64,000 nucleotides of DNA from Devosia ureilytica (lineage in GTDB: Bacteria > Pseudomonadota > Alphaproteobacteria > Rhizobiales > Devosiaceae), in contig NZ_JAMZCU010000005.1 of NCBI RefSeq assembly GCF_024273195.1, positions 1 to 64,000 on the forward strand, read 5' to 3'. A program made the position numbers and the translations under genes. Of this stretch, positions 43,875-54,245 are shown one piece after another. Every line of letters starts with the position of its first letter. Positions within the stretch are counted from its first letter, which is position 1. Below the pieces are notes generated by a model. The model searched no databases. It was not told the DNA's origin and worked only from the letters and a program-made list of their open reading frames with translations.

Positions 43875-44615
43875 CTAAAGCTTGGCGGCGTCTTCGTCGC
43901 TCATGTCGAAATTCGAATAGACGTTCTGCACGTCATCGTCTTCTTCGAGCGTATTGATCAGCTTCATCAGCGTCGCGCCCTTTTCGGCGTCGATCTGCGT
44001 CTGGGTCTGCGGCCGCCAGATGGCCTTGACCGCCTCGGCTTCGCCCAGCACGGCTTCGAGCGCTGCCGACACCTCCGCCATGGTCTCAAAGCTGGTGTAG
44101 ATATAGTGGCCTTCTTCGTCGCTCTCGACGTCGTCGGCACCGGCCTCGATGGCCGCTTCCATGACCTTGTCCTCGGTGCCTACCGCCGCTGGGTAGGTGA
44201 TTTCGCCCACGCGGTCGAACATGAAGCCCACCGAGCCGGTTTCACCCAGCGCGCCGCCATTCTTGGAGAAGTACGAGCGCACATTCGAGGCGGTACGATT
44301 GCGATTGTCCGTCAGCGCTTCGACGATCACGGCCACGCCACCCGGGCCATAGCCCTCATAGCGGATTTCGTCATAGTTCTCGCTGTCGGCACCGGCCGCC
44401 TTCTTGATGGCGCGGTCGATATTGTCCTTGGGCATGGACTGGCTGCGCGCATTTGCAACGGCAAGGCGCAGGCGCGCGTTGAACGCCGGATCAGGCTGGC
44501 CCATCTTGGCGGCCACGGTAATTTCGCGAGCCAGTTTGGAAAAGACCTTGGAGCGGACCGCGTCGGACTTGCCCTTGCGGTGCATGATGTTCTTGGCGTG
44601 GGAATGGCCGGCCAT
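43875..44615 (-). CDS. yebC: YebC/PmpR family protein
   Basis: A 246-residue cytoplasmic protein of three domains, starting [20 protein letters not shown], with the central [20 protein letters not shown] signature and the C-terminal [16 protein letters not shown]. The family was called a transcription regulator; recent work links it to relief of ribosome stalling on proline-rich stretches. That would suit the Pro-rich TolA encoded nearby, though the protein acts genome-wide. Length is exact for the family. Single gene with its own terminator region. Confidence 0.96.
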   Translation of the reverse strand: MAGHSHAKNIMHRKGKSDAVRSKVFSKLAREITVAAKMGQPDPAFNARLRLAVANARSQSMPKDNIDRAIKKAAGADSENYDEIRYEGYGPGGVAVIVEALTDNRNRTASNVRSYFSKNGGALGETGSVGFMFDRVGEITYPAAVGTEDKVMEAAIEAGADDVESDEEGHYIYTSFETMAEVSAALEAVLGEAEAVKAIWRPQTQTQIDAEKGATLMKLINTLEEDDDVQNVYSNFDMSDEDAAKL

Positions 44616-44674
44616 TCAATACCTCGGATAAGCAATTCTGGAATTTCGGGCTGCTTATAGGGGGCCGCACGGCA

Positions 44675-44717
44675 AAAATAAAGCGCCCGCCCCGCTTGTC
44701 GGCGGAACGGGCGCCGG
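44675..44717 (-). terminator. Terminator of the alanine symporter gene
   Basis: On the minus strand GCGCCCG-TT-CCGC pairs with GCGG-GG-CGGGCGC (44683-44714), followed by TTTATTTTT. It is placed 20 bp after the symporter stop codon. Confidence 0.88.
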
Positions 44718-44733
44718 GTTTACCCCAGATCAA

Positions 44734-46152
44734 TCAACCCGGATCGTGCTTGTTCCAGATTGTCTGGTCGATCTTGTCGGCCAGTTCGGGATAATCGGCA
44801 GCGTGGAACAGCGGCTCCTTGCCCGCCTTGCGCTGGGCCCGGTAGTCCTTGGTGAGTTTCGCTACCGTTCCCGAAAGCATCACGATGGCAATCAGGTTCA
44901 CCGTCGCCATCAGCCCCATTGAGGCATCGGCGGCGTTAAACACCGTGGCGACGCTTTCGTAAGCCCCCCACACCACCATGGCGAGCACGCCCAGCCGCAG
45001 CACCGTTAGCCCCGCCATATTGCCCACCTTCAGATAGGTCATGGCGTTTTCCGCATAGGAATAGTTGCCGATGATCGAGGTGAAGGCAAAGAACAGAATG
45101 GCGATGGCAATGAAATATTGCCCTGCCCCGCCGATATGGACGGTCATCGCCGCCTGCGTCAGCGGCGTCCCGGTCAGGTCGCTGCCGTCGCCCATCACCC
45201 CCGAAAGCAGGATCATCAGCGCCGTCGCGGTACAGATGAGAATAGTGTCGATGAACACGCCCAGCGCCTGCACAAATCCTTGCGAGGATGGGTGATGGGG
45301 GTCGGGCGTCGCTACCGCCGCGATATTGGGCGCCGAGCCCATGCCGGCCTCGTTGGAGAACAACCCGCGCTTGACCCCATTGAGCAGCGCCCCGGCAATC
45401 CCGCCACCGGCGGCGTCCAGTCCAAAGGCGCTCTGCACGATATTGCCCAGCACCCCGGGCACTTCGCCGATATTGATGGCCACCACATAGAGCGCCACCA
45501 GCAGATAGACCACGGCCATGAACGGCACCGTAATCTCGGCCACCCGGGCAATCTGCTTGATGCCGCCAAAGATCACCAGCCCCGACAGCGCCGCCAGCGC
45601 CACCCCGACCCAGATCTTGTCAAAGCCAAAGGCGCCTTGCATGGCATCGGCAATCGAATTGGCCTGCACCGCATTGAACACCAGCCCGAAGGCCAGGATC
45701 AGGCAGACCGAGAACACGACGCCGGCCCAGGGCGCACCCAAGCCCCTTGCAATGTAGAAAGCGGGTCCACCGCGATACTCGCCGTTCTCGTTCCTGGTTT
45801 TGTAAAGCTGCGCCAGCGTGGATTCCGAATAGGCCGTGGCCATGCCGACCAGCGCCACCATCCACATCCAGAAAATGGCGCCCGGCCCGCCTAGGTAGAG
45901 CGCAACGGCAACGCCAGCCAGATTACCAGTGCCGACGCGCGATGCCAGGCTCGTGCACAGCGCCTGAAACGGCGTGATACCGGCACTGTCGTTCTTCTTG
46001 CTGCCAAGAACGGCACGGAACATTTCACCGAAATTGACGAACTGGATAAACCCCAGTCGCACGGTGAAAAACAGGCCTACCGCCAGCAGACCATATATGA
46101 GGACATAGCCCCAGAAGATGTCGTTGAGAAAATTGATGACCGGATCGAGCAT
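44734..46152 (-). CDS. Sodium:alanine symporter (AGCS family)
   Basis: A 472-residue transporter with about 11 membrane helices that imports alanine or glycine with Na+ (or H+). Family markers: FQALCTSLASRVGTGNLAGV near residue 60-80, GGPGAIFWMWM, the KRGLFSNEAGMGSAPNIAA block (about 270-290), and EKAMTYL-like ENAMTYLKVG. Length is normal for AgcS/AlsT. Single gene with a clear terminator. Substrate preference between alanine and glycine cannot be told. Confidence 0.93.
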   Translation of the reverse strand: MLDPVINFLNDIFWGYVLIYGLLAVGLFFTVRLGFIQFVNFGEMFRAVLGSKKNDSAGITPFQALCTSLASRVGTGNLAGVAVALYLGGPGAIFWMWMVALVGMATAYSESTLAQLYKTRNENGEYRGGPAFYIARGLGAPWAGVVFSVCLILAFGLVFNAVQANSIADAMQGAFGFDKIWVGVALAALSGLVIFGGIKQIARVAEITVPFMAVVYLLVALYVVAINIGEVPGVLGNIVQSAFGLDAAGGGIAGALLNGVKRGLFSNEAGMGSAPNIAAVATPDPHHPSSQGFVQALGVFIDTILICTATALMILLSGVMGDGSDLTGTPLTQAAMTVHIGGAGQYFIAIAILFFAFTSIIGNYSYAENAMTYLKVGNMAGLTVLRLGVLAMVVWGAYESVATVFNAADASMGLMATVNLIAIVMLSGTVAKLTKDYRAQRKAGKEPLFHAADYPELADKIDQTIWNKHDPG

Positions 46153-46312
46153 GGCCCCACTCCTGCATGCGTGGACGATTGATCGGCACGTCGTGCCGCG
46201 TCCGGGGCCTGTCTTTCCTTCTTAGCCAACCCAATAAGTGCGCCCCAGGCGCAACAGAACTGATCGGACCCTAATTCGCTCGGCCCGGCAAGGGGGGAAA
46301 TCTGCCAGTACG

Positions 46313-47137
46313 TCAGGCCTCGGGAAAGTCCGGCAGCATCTGGCTGAGCACGCCGCCGACGCGCAGCGGGCAGATATGCCGCGCCAGCCCTGTTGCAGGA
46401 TCAGTGTCCACCGCCACGCCGCAGAGCGTTGCTTCACCCTCGGCGGGGGTGAACCGGCCATTTGGAATGCCGGTCAGGAAGCGGTTCAACGGCTCGTCGG
46501 TATCGGTGCCGATGATGCTATCGAAATCCCCGCACATGCCGGCGTCGGCCATGAAGCCGGTCCCGCCCTTGAGCACGCGATGATCCGAAGTCGGGATATG
46601 GGTATGCGTGCCCACCACCAGCGTGGCGCGGCCATCCAGATAATGCCCCATGGCCTGGATTTCTGACGTGGCCTCGGTGTGAAAGTCGACGATCACCGCA
46701 TCGGCCACATCGCCCAGCGGCGCCTCGGAAATCGCCGCATCGACGGCCCGGAACGGATCGTCGATGGGGGGCATGAACACCCGGCCCAGCGCATTGACCA
46801 CCAGCACGCGGTGCCCGTTGCGCCCCTCGACCATCATGGCGCCCCGCCCCGGCGTGCCCGGCGCATAATTGATCGGCCGGATCAGCGTTGGCTCACGCTC
46901 GATATAGCTCAGCGCCTCGCGCTGGTCGAAAGCATGATCGCCCAGGGTCACGATATCGGCTCCGGCATCGCGCAGCGACTGGAAATGGCTCTCGATCAGC
47001 CCCTTGCCGTGGCTGGCGTTCTCGCCATTGATCACCACGAAGTCGAACTTGTAGCGCGCGACCAGCCCTGGCAGGCGCTCGCTGACCGCATCGCGACCGG
47101 CGCGGCCCACCACGTCGCCCAAAAACAACAGCCTCAT
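46313..47137 (-). CDS. YmdB-type calcineurin-like phosphodiesterase (TIGR00282)
   Basis: A 274-residue metallophosphoesterase. Metal ligands are in LFLGDVVGRAGR (Asp), VINGENASHG (Asn/Glu), TLGDHAFDQ (Asp/His) and VGTHTHIPT (His-x-His). The family hydrolyses cyclic nucleotides in vitro and shapes biofilm versus motility choice in Bacillus. It overlaps the 5-formyl-THF cyclo-ligase gene by 4 bp, a pairing seen in other Rhizobiales, where the two follow 6S RNA. Its physiological substrate here is unknown. Confidence 0.92.
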   Translation of the reverse strand: MRLLFLGDVVGRAGRDAVSERLPGLVARYKFDFVVINGENASHGKGLIESHFQSLRDAGADIVTLGDHAFDQREALSYIEREPTLIRPINYAPGTPGRGAMMVEGRNGHRVLVVNALGRVFMPPIDDPFRAVDAAISEAPLGDVADAVIVDFHTEATSEIQAMGHYLDGRATLVVGTHTHIPTSDHRVLKGGTGFMADAGMCGDFDSIIGTDTDEPLNRFLTGIPNGRFTPAEGEATLCGVAVDTDPATGLARHICPLRVGGVLSQMLPDFPEA

Positions 47138-47721
47138 GCTTTGGGTCCGAAGAAACGCACGCCGTTCTCGGTAACGATCGCATCGAGAGGCACGTCATGG
47201 CCCTCGCGCGGAATATGCGCCAACTCCTGAGCCGCAAAGGCAAGCCCGATCAGCATTGGCTTTTTCGGCAGCACCGCCAGCGTTCGATCATAATAGCCGC
47301 CGCCATAGCCAAGCCGCGTGCCTTCATTGTCAAAACCCAGCAACGGCATCAGCACCACGTCGGGCACCGCGCGTGGTGCGAGGTCGGATGGCGCCAACGT
47401 GCCGAACCCGGCCTCATAAAGGGGCGCGTCGGCCTCCCAGACCCGCAGGTCCAGCGGCTCCTCGTCGCCCGCGACCACCGGCAGCACCACCTTTTGCCCG
47501 CTGTCCATCAGCCGGATGAGAATGGGTTGGCAGTCCAGCTCATCGCGAATGCGCCAGTAGCCGGCCACCACGTCTTCCGGGGCATAGGCGATAGTTTCGA
47601 AAAAATGCAATGCGACGGCCTTGGCGGCCTCGGCGCGGTCTTCCTGGGAAAGTCCAGCGCGCACAGCGTGGGCGTCCCGGCGCAAAGCGGCCTTTGCTAG
47701 TTCCAATGCCTCGTCCGCCAT
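47134..47721 (-). CDS. 5-formyltetrahydrofolate cyclo-ligase
   Basis: A 195-residue enzyme (YgfA/MTHFS) that converts 5-formyl-THF to 5,10-methenyl-THF using ATP. The C-terminal signature LLGFDNEGTRLGYGGGYYDR (about 130-150) is the substrate and ATP-binding loop, and the N-terminal KAALRRDAHAVRAGLSQEDR helix is typical. Start MADEALELAK at 47721 is preferred to a long upstream frame that would run through the 6S RNA. The gene sits directly downstream of 6S RNA, the usual ssrS-ygfA arrangement, so release from the 6S transcript may drive it. Confidence 0.95.
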   Translation of the reverse strand: MADEALELAKAALRRDAHAVRAGLSQEDRAEAAKAVALHFFETIAYAPEDVVAGYWRIRDELDCQPILIRLMDSGQKVVLPVVAGDEEPLDLRVWEADAPLYEAGFGTLAPSDLAPRAVPDVVLMPLLGFDNEGTRLGYGGGYYDRTLAVLPKKPMLIGLAFAAQELAHIPREGHDVPLDAIVTENGVRFFGPKA

Positions 47722-47737
47722 GCGCCCTCTTTGGTCT

Positions 47738-47895
47738 AGAATTCGGTGCCGCCCTGGCCGTGGGACATCTGATCCCGGGAACCTACATACGTAGGTGGGC
47801 GCCGTATGTCCGAGCCCACGGGCCCGGTCAGGGACAGCTCCCTCAGGATCGATTAAGGCCCCGGGGATATGTGTGTCCACACGCGCCGGGCAGCG
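47738..47895 (-). ncRNA. ssrS: 6S RNA (RNA polymerase-binding regulatory RNA)
   Basis: The transcript begins GCTGCCCGG and ends near CAGGGCGGCA, whose ends pair as a closing stem. Between them a long imperfect hairpin holds the open-bubble structure that mimics a promoter. Conserved pieces such as CTGAGGGAGCTGTCCCTGAC and GTGGGCTCGGACATACGGCG are those of Rhizobiales 6S RNAs as I know them. Position between zapA and the 5-FTHF cyclo-ligase gene is the standard bacterial location, although parDE has come between it and zapA. Ends are approximate to about 5-10 bases. Confidence 0.88.
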
Positions 47896-47937
47896 AACAC
47901 AGATATAGGCGCATGTGCGGCCCGCTGCAAAGGGCGC

Positions 47938-48225
47938 TCATATCAAATCAGGCCAGTTTTGCAGCGCGTGAACAATTCGAAGAATGACGACGTCTTCGTC
48001 CTCGACCACATAAAGAATGTGATGCCGGCCACTTGGCATGAGGCGCACCGGCCCGTTAGCCGACGTTCGCTCCATGCCCAACAGCGGATTTGCAGACAAG
48101 GTGTCGAACATCTCGACAATTTTCGCGATATAGTTGCGGGACTGGCGAACGCCAAACTGCTCTATGCCCGTGACAGCGATCCATTCCAGATCGCTGTCGG
48201 CAAGTTCGGCAGTTCTCCATGCCAT
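47938..48225 (-). CDS. parE: ParE/RelE-type toxin
   Basis: A 95-residue toxin of the ParE/RelE fold: N-terminal helices WRTAELADSDLEWIAVTGIE, then IAKIVEMFDTLSANPLLG, a central GPVRLMPSGRHHILYVVED strand block and the closing ILRIVHALQNW. ParE toxins poison DNA gyrase; RelE toxins cut mRNA. The ParD partner favours ParE. It starts 3 bp after the antitoxin stop. The gene ends about 40 bp before the 6S RNA on the same strand, so toxin read-through could reach 6S. Confidence 0.9.
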   Translation of the reverse strand: MAWRTAELADSDLEWIAVTGIEQFGVRQSRNYIAKIVEMFDTLSANPLLGMERTSANGPVRLMPSGRHHILYVVEDEDVVILRIVHALQNWPDLI

Positions 48226-48228
48226 ATC

Positions 48229-48492
48229 TCAGCGCTTCTCCCGCTTTGCGATGGCAGCTTCCGCTCTCTTCATCACCAGGTCGAGCAATTCATCCTTGGT
48301 ATAACTATGGCGCGGACTATCCAGCGCCTCGGCCACAACCCGATCAAAATCGGCCTGTTGCCGGGCCCGCTCCTGCTCCTTGCGAACAAGATCGCGCACA
48401 ACGTCGCTGCTGTTGGCGTAGCGTCCGGTTTCGACCTGCTGCTCCACCCATTCCTTCATGGCATCGGGCAGGGATACGTTCATCGTGGCCAT
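48229..48492 (-). CDS. parD: ParD-type antitoxin
   Basis: An 87-residue antitoxin: an N-terminal ribbon-helix-helix (TMNVSLPDAMKEWVEQQVET then GRYANSSDVVRDLVR) that dimerises and binds the operon operator, followed by a flexible C-terminal tail (ARQQADFDRVVAEAL...) that wraps the toxin. ATG at 48492 has GGAGG six bases upstream; a longer frame upstream would cross the operator. Antitoxin first and toxin second, with a 3-bp gap, is the standard order. It lies 44 bp after the zapA stop codon. Confidence 0.9.
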   Translation of the reverse strand: MATMNVSLPDAMKEWVEQQVETGRYANSSDVVRDLVRKEQERARQQADFDRVVAEALDSPRHSYTKDELLDLVMKRAEAAIAKREKR

Positions 48493-48508
48493 CGGAACCT
48501 CCGAACCA

Positions 48509-48535
48509 TTGGCAAAGTTTGCCAATTTTTGCCAA
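48509..48535. promoter_or_regulatory. parDE operator: TTGGCAAA palindrome
   Basis: TTGGCAAAGTTTGCCAA (48509-48525) is a perfect 17-bp palindrome around a central G, with a third half site TTTGCCAA ending at 48535. It lies 16 bp before the ParD start and is the natural site for ParD autorepression. Confidence 0.7.
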
Positions 48536-48536
48536 C

Positions 48537-48908
48537 TTACGGCAGGGGCACCGTCTCGTCCAGTGCATCGGCGACGCCTTCGAGCGCCTTGGCCGCTTCG
48601 CTCAGCTTGGCGGCGAACTGCGCCTCGGTGCTTTCGAGTTCGGCGGCGATATCCTGCCCCGCCTGGGACAATTCTGCCACCTGGGCCTCCAGCGCCTTGA
48701 TCCGGCGCTCGGCCTCGGACAATTCGTCGAGCACGGCAATGCCAGCCATCACCGTCAGCCGATTGTCGCCGATTTCGCCGACCGCGCCCTTTAGCCCCTC
48801 GACATGGGTGTTGAAGCGCTCGGCCAGCCCGATCAGGTGACCCTGCTGCCCCTCTTCGCAGGCCATGCGATATTTGCGGCCATTGATCTCGACATTGACT
48901 TCGGGCAC
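48537..48908 (-). CDS. zapA: Cell division protein ZapA
   Basis: A 123-residue FtsZ-associated protein that bundles FtsZ filaments at the division site. The N-terminal domain reads VNVEINGRKYRMACEEGQQG then LAERFNTHVEGLKGAVGEIG and LTVMAGIAVLDEL; the C-terminal half is a coiled coil (EAERRIKALEAQVAELSQAG). The start is GTG at 48908, four bases after the stop of the DUF4164 gene, so they are coupled. The neighbouring 6S RNA and 5-FTHF cyclo-ligase fit the usual zapA-ssrS-ygfA order. Confidence 0.92.
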   Translation of the reverse strand: MPEVNVEINGRKYRMACEEGQQGHLIGLAERFNTHVEGLKGAVGEIGDNRLTVMAGIAVLDELSEAERRIKALEAQVAELSQAGQDIAAELESTEAQFAAKLSEAAKALEGVADALDETVPLP

Positions 48909-48912
48909 TGGC

Positions 48913-49200
48913 CTACTCCGCCTTTTCCAGCACCGAGCGCACGGTTTCCATCGCCTCGACCAGCCGGCGCGACACTTCGTGGGCGCTGTCGTCGAGCCGC
49001 TTGGCCCGCGCCGCAGTCTTGTCGAGTTCTGTGGCCAGCCGTGCGCGCTCATGCACCAGCCGCTGGGTATCCACTTCCATGCGCTGCTGGCGCTGCAGAC
49101 GGGTGTTGAGGTCGCGGGCACTCGTTCCCAGACGTGCCAATGCCCGGTCAAACCGGGCCGCCGCCGAGATCATGCCTTCTTCAAGTTCCGTCTCACTCAT
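48913..49200 (-). CDS. DUF4164 coiled-coil protein
   Basis: A 95-residue, almost entirely helical and charged protein (MSETELEEGMISAAARFDRA through ARLATELDKTAARAKRLDDS) that fits DUF4164, a small alphaproteobacterial family regularly found beside zapA. The function is unknown; the coiled coil and coupling to zapA point to a division-related partner. ATG at 49200 is chosen over an in-frame start 18 bp upstream. It is divergent from tkt, with about 250 bp between them. Confidence 0.8.
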   Translation of the reverse strand: MSETELEEGMISAAARFDRALARLGTSARDLNTRLQRQQRMEVDTQRLVHERARLATELDKTAARAKRLDDSAHEVSRRLVEAMETVRSVLEKAE

Positions 49201-49335
49201 GGCCGCTACTGCCCTCAAGACGCGACGATTCCAACCCCGCCAGCCTGCCCCAGCGATTATGGCAATGCAACTGGCTTAACACGGCAACTCCCCGGAAATC
49301 CGGCGTCTACCGAACGGCAATGGCCTTTGGTGACA

Positions 49336-49363
49336 TTGACAGGCAAGCCGAACCTGTTATGCC
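49336..49363 (+). promoter_or_regulatory. Candidate tkt promoter
   Basis: TTGACA (49336-49341), a 16-bp spacer and TATGCC form a plausible sigma-70 promoter about 85 bp before the tkt start. The -10 box is weak. Confidence 0.4.
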
Positions 49364-49447
49364 TCAACCCCGCCTTTTGGGAGGAGGCAGGCCCGGCCGC
49401 CGCTCCCGACAAACCCTAGACTTTTGAGCAAGCGAGCGGTCCTCCTC

Positions 49448-51421
<1,974 letters not shown>

Positions 51422-51468
51422 GAGGGCGCTGCCCTCCCTTCCTAACTCCCGCCCTAGGAGCGTCTCAC

Positions 51469-52476
51469 ATGGCAGTTCGCGTCGCCATCAATGGCTTTGG
51501 CCGTATCGGTCGTAATGTTCTCCGCGCCATCATCGAGTCGGGTCGCACCGACATCGAAGTCGTGGCCATCAATGATCTCGGCCCGGTCGAAACCAATGCC
51601 CACCTGTTCCGTTTCGACAGCGTGCATGGCCGCTTCAATGGCACCGTCACCGTCAATGGCGACACCATCGACGTGGGCCGCGGCCCCATCAAGGTTACCG
51701 CCGTCCGCGATCCGGCCGAATTGCCGCATGGCGAAATGGGCGTCGACATCGCGCTTGAGTGCACCGGCATCTTTACCTCCAAGGAAAAGGCCAGTGCCCA
51801 CCTCAAGGCCGGCGCCAAGAAGGTGATCATTTCTGCCCCCGGCGACGGCGCTGACAAGACCATCGTCTATGGCATCAACCATGCGTCCCTGACCAAGGAC
51901 GACGTGGTGATCTCGAACGCCTCGTGCACCACCAATTGCCTGGCCCCGCTGGCCTATGTGCTGCACAAGGAATTCGGCATCGAAAAGGGAATGATGACCA
52001 CCATCCATTCCTATACCGGTGACCAGCCGACCCTCGACACCATGCACAAGGATCTCTATCGCGGCCGTGCGGCTGCCCTCTCGCAGATCCCGACCTCGAC
52101 CGGCGCTGCCAAGGCCATTGGCCTCGTGCTCCCCGAGTTGAAGGGCAAGCTCGATGGCGTCTCGATCCGCGTGCCCACGCCCAACGTCTCCTGCGTCGAT
52201 TTCAAGTTCATTTCCAAGCGCAATGTGACCGCCGAAGAAATCAACGCGGCCGTCAAGAAATATGCCGACGGCGAGCTCAAGGGTATCCTTGGCTACACCA
52301 CCCAGCCCAATGTCTCCATCGACTTCAACCACGACCCGCATTCCTCCACCATGGCTCTGGACCAGACCAAGGTGATGGACGGCAATTTCGTTTCGGTCCT
52401 GTCCTGGTACGACAACGAATGGGGCTTCTCCAACCGCATGGCCGACACCGCCGTGGCCCTGGGCAAGACGCTCTAG
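51469..52476 (+). CDS. gap: Glyceraldehyde-3-phosphate dehydrogenase, type I
   Basis: A 335-residue NAD(P)-dependent enzyme of glycolysis. The Rossmann motif is [14 protein letters not shown], the catalytic Cys lies in [14 protein letters not shown] (about residues 149-162), and the substrate loop is [10 protein letters not shown]. The residue after the second strand (INDLG) fits NAD preference. AGGAG is placed before the ATG. It is close behind tkt and ends at a strong terminator. Confidence 0.98.
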   Translation: MAVRVAINGFGRIGRNVLRAIIESGRTDIEVVAINDLGPVETNAHLFRFDSVHGRFNGTVTVNGDTIDVGRGPIKVTAVRDPAELPHGEMGVDIALECTGIFTSKEKASAHLKAGAKKVIISAPGDGADKTIVYGINHASLTKDDVVISNASCTTNCLAPLAYVLHKEFGIEKGMMTTIHSYTGDQPTLDTMHKDLYRGRAAALSQIPTSTGAAKAIGLVLPELKGKLDGVSIRVPTPNVSCVDFKFISKRNVTAEEINAAVKKYADGELKGILGYTTQPNVSIDFNHDPHSSTMALDQTKVMDGNFVSVLSWYDNEWGFSNRMADTAVALGKTL

Positions 52477-52499
52477 GCGATTTGCAGACCTGAATTATA

Positions 52500-52525
52500 G
52501 GGCGTCCTCCGGGACGCCCTTTTTT
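52500..52525 (+). terminator. Rho-independent terminator after gap
   Basis: GGGCGTCC-TCC-GGGACGCCC followed by TTTTTT, 24 bp past the gap stop codon. Confidence 0.93.
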
Positions 52526-52537
52526 GTTGAGAATGCG

Positions 52538-52675
52538 CGCACTGCTATTCCTCTCCCCCTCGGGGAGAGGTGGCCGGAGTGCAGCGGAGGACGGTGAGGG
52601 GGCTTTCCCACACCGCGGCGCCATCCTCCTCATCCGGCGCTACGCGCCGCCATCTCCCGAAGGAGGACAGGATTT
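52538..52675. repeat. Palindromic intergenic repeat
   Basis: CCTCTCCCCCTCGGGGAGAGG forms a hairpin, followed by a GC-rich tail with CATCCGGCGCTACGCGCCGCC and a closing CTCCCGAAGGAGG hairpin. This is the style of dispersed intergenic palindromes in Rhizobiales genomes. Related but not identical stretches are at 53672-53745 and 55478-55620. Confidence 0.6.
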
Positions 52676-52731
52676 AGAGCGGATGACAAAATCAACGTCT
52701 TCCGGCATCGTGCCCGAACTCGGAGCGTTCC

Positions 52732-53262
52732 ATGAATCTCAATCGATCCATCCGCTGGCACGGCCTTCACCTCGCCACCACCGAACAGTGCCACGTCATC
52801 GCCACGAGCCGTGACACCCGCATTCGCGGCGCCATCATCGGCCCCGATTTCGGTCTCTTCTATCGCTTGAAGCTCGATGAAAACGGCAACACCCGCACCG
52901 TCAGGATCGAGCGCACCGATGGCCAAACGCTCGAACTGTTCGCCGATGGCGCTGGCAGCTGGTCCGATGATCGCGCCGAGCCCATCTCGGCCCTGCGCGG
53001 CTGCATTGACATCGACATCTGGCCCACCCCGCTGACCAATTCGCTGCCGATCTGGCGTCACGCCTTCACCGACAATCAGCCGGTACGCTTCGCCATGGCC
53101 TGGATCGATGCCACCAGCTTTGAGCTCAAGCGCTCTGAACAGCTCTACACCCGGCTTGACGCCAGCCATTATCACTATCAATCCGCCAATTTTGAAGCCA
53201 CGCTGAGCGTGGATGATAATGGTTTGGTCGTGGAATATCCGGGCCTTTTCGCCCGCGCCTGA
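52732..53262 (+). CDS. Putative glycolipid-binding (PF06475-type) protein
   Basis: A 176-residue soluble protein. The family signature is present: ALRGCIDIDIWPTPLTNSLP (about 86-105) and the C-terminal ATLSVDDNGLVVEYPGLFAR. Members form a beta-barrel thought to bind glycolipids or similar; the Pseudomonas structure gave the name, but the role is not established. No signal peptide is seen, so it is cytoplasmic. A single gene between gap and pgk, it is flanked by intergenic repeats and may have come in as an independent gene in the carbon block. Confidence 0.82.
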   Translation: MNLNRSIRWHGLHLATTEQCHVIATSRDTRIRGAIIGPDFGLFYRLKLDENGNTRTVRIERTDGQTLELFADGAGSWSDDRAEPISALRGCIDIDIWPTPLTNSLPIWRHAFTDNQPVRFAMAWIDATSFELKRSEQLYTRLDASHYHYQSANFEATLSVDDNGLVVEYPGLFARA

Positions 53263-53331
53263 CCGGCACGAGGTCACGCCGCTGTCACCAAATCAGCCTA
53301 TGCACTGCCGTGTCGGAAACGGAGCAACACC

Positions 53332-53616
53332 ATGTTCCTTCTTACCAGGCGGATATCGTCAGTCTTGCCGCTCACCTGGTTGCTGATCGGTTGTGTCGAG
53401 ATGGTCTGGCTGCTCCCGGCACCGGCGTTGCTGATGCTGGTCTTCCTGTCCTGGCGCCATCGCCACATCCTTGCCCTGGTCGGCACCGCCCCCCTCGCCA
53501 GCGACGGCTTTGCCAAGCATGTCATGGTCCACGACCTGCTCCGCCTTGGCGGGCAAATGCTGCTCTCGCCCTTGCTCTATCTTCTCGGCACCCAGGCAGC
53601 CGCAATCATCTCCTGA
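53332..53616 (+). CDS. Small hypothetical membrane protein
   Basis: A 94-residue protein with two or three predicted membrane helices (about 9-42: SVLPLTWLLIGCVEMVWLLP onward; and about 70-92: LGGQMLLSPLLYLLGTQAAA). GGAG stands seven bases before the ATG. I do not recognise the family. It lies 70 bp after the glycolipid-binding gene, possibly in one transcript. Confidence is moderate because the start signal is good and codon use is host-like. Confidence 0.6.
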   Translation: MFLLTRRISSVLPLTWLLIGCVEMVWLLPAPALLMLVFLSWRHRHILALVGTAPLASDGFAKHVMVHDLLRLGGQMLLSPLLYLLGTQAAAIIS

Positions 53617-54245
53617 CACCGGCGCAACATTGGATGCACGCCATCCAGAAGGCTTCCAAGAGCGGGGCCAATGCGCTCCTCCCCCTGTCAGGGGGAGGTA
53701 GTGAAGCTTGGCCTTCAGGCCATAGCGAAACTGGGAGGGCGTATCCTCTTCAAAAAACACATCAATCCAAAAGTAATCCCCGGTCCCTCCACCATCCCTC
53801 ATACTGCCCTCGTTCCCGCCGTTAACACGCGGCACTGACGAGGTGTCGGGCGGGAAGACTGGGCCGCACCGGGTCGCCGGGGCGGAGGCGTGTATGCTGA
53901 CCACCGGCCGCTCAACCAAAGCGACTGGCGATAGGCGGCGATGGATGTCTCTGGCATCCGGGCCAAAGGTCTTCGCCGACAGCCTAGGGGATGAGCACCT
54001 GCAAGGGGGCCGCTCGATGCATGCGTCCGAAATCCCAGGCGTGGGAAGCGGCTTTCGCCTCTTCTTTACGAATACCTTCGGGGCGAAAGCCGCTTTTCAC
54101 CGTGTCACCGCAAGCCGCAAGGCCGGGCGGCGATTGCTGCTGGACCCAATTCAGTCACCACAGAGAAATTTTCTGTCCCCGCTTCCGCCAAACGTGCCAC
54201 TCTGTTACCCACGTCCCGAACAGAACTGACCTCGGAGGCAGCACC
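53617..54245. other. Intergenic region with two repeat types, upstream of pgk
   Basis: No supported gene in 630 bp. It starts with a CTCCCCCTGTCAGGGGGAGG hairpin repeat (about 53682) and then holds copy A of the long dispersed repeat (53783-54135). The last 110 bp must contain the pgk promoter. Confidence 0.6.
53783..54135 (+). repeat. Long dispersed repeat, copy A
   Basis: It matches the reverse complement of 62701-63034. The core 53889-54104 is about 93 percent identical by eye, with about fifteen differences. Near its end is a perfect 14-bp hairpin, AAGCGGCTTTCGCC (54046-54059) with GGCGAAAGCCGCTT (54082-54095). Short reading frames inside are conserved only because the DNA is, so I treat it as non-coding. 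Confidence 0.85.

Noticed and set aside
43372..43878. 168-codon plus-strand frame overlapping the GGDEF gene end and the inverted repeat
   Set aside because: It is a shifted frame of the GGDEF gene followed by repeat DNA.
47938..48492. parDE as part of the island
   Set aside because: It lies 21 kb outside the att-bounded element, in core DNA.
53991..54245. Protein beginning [10 protein letters not shown] upstream of pgk
   Set aside because: It begins in the dispersed repeat; the frame also appears in copy B only because the DNA repeat is conserved, and pgk has its own ATG with a strong ribosome binding site at 54246.
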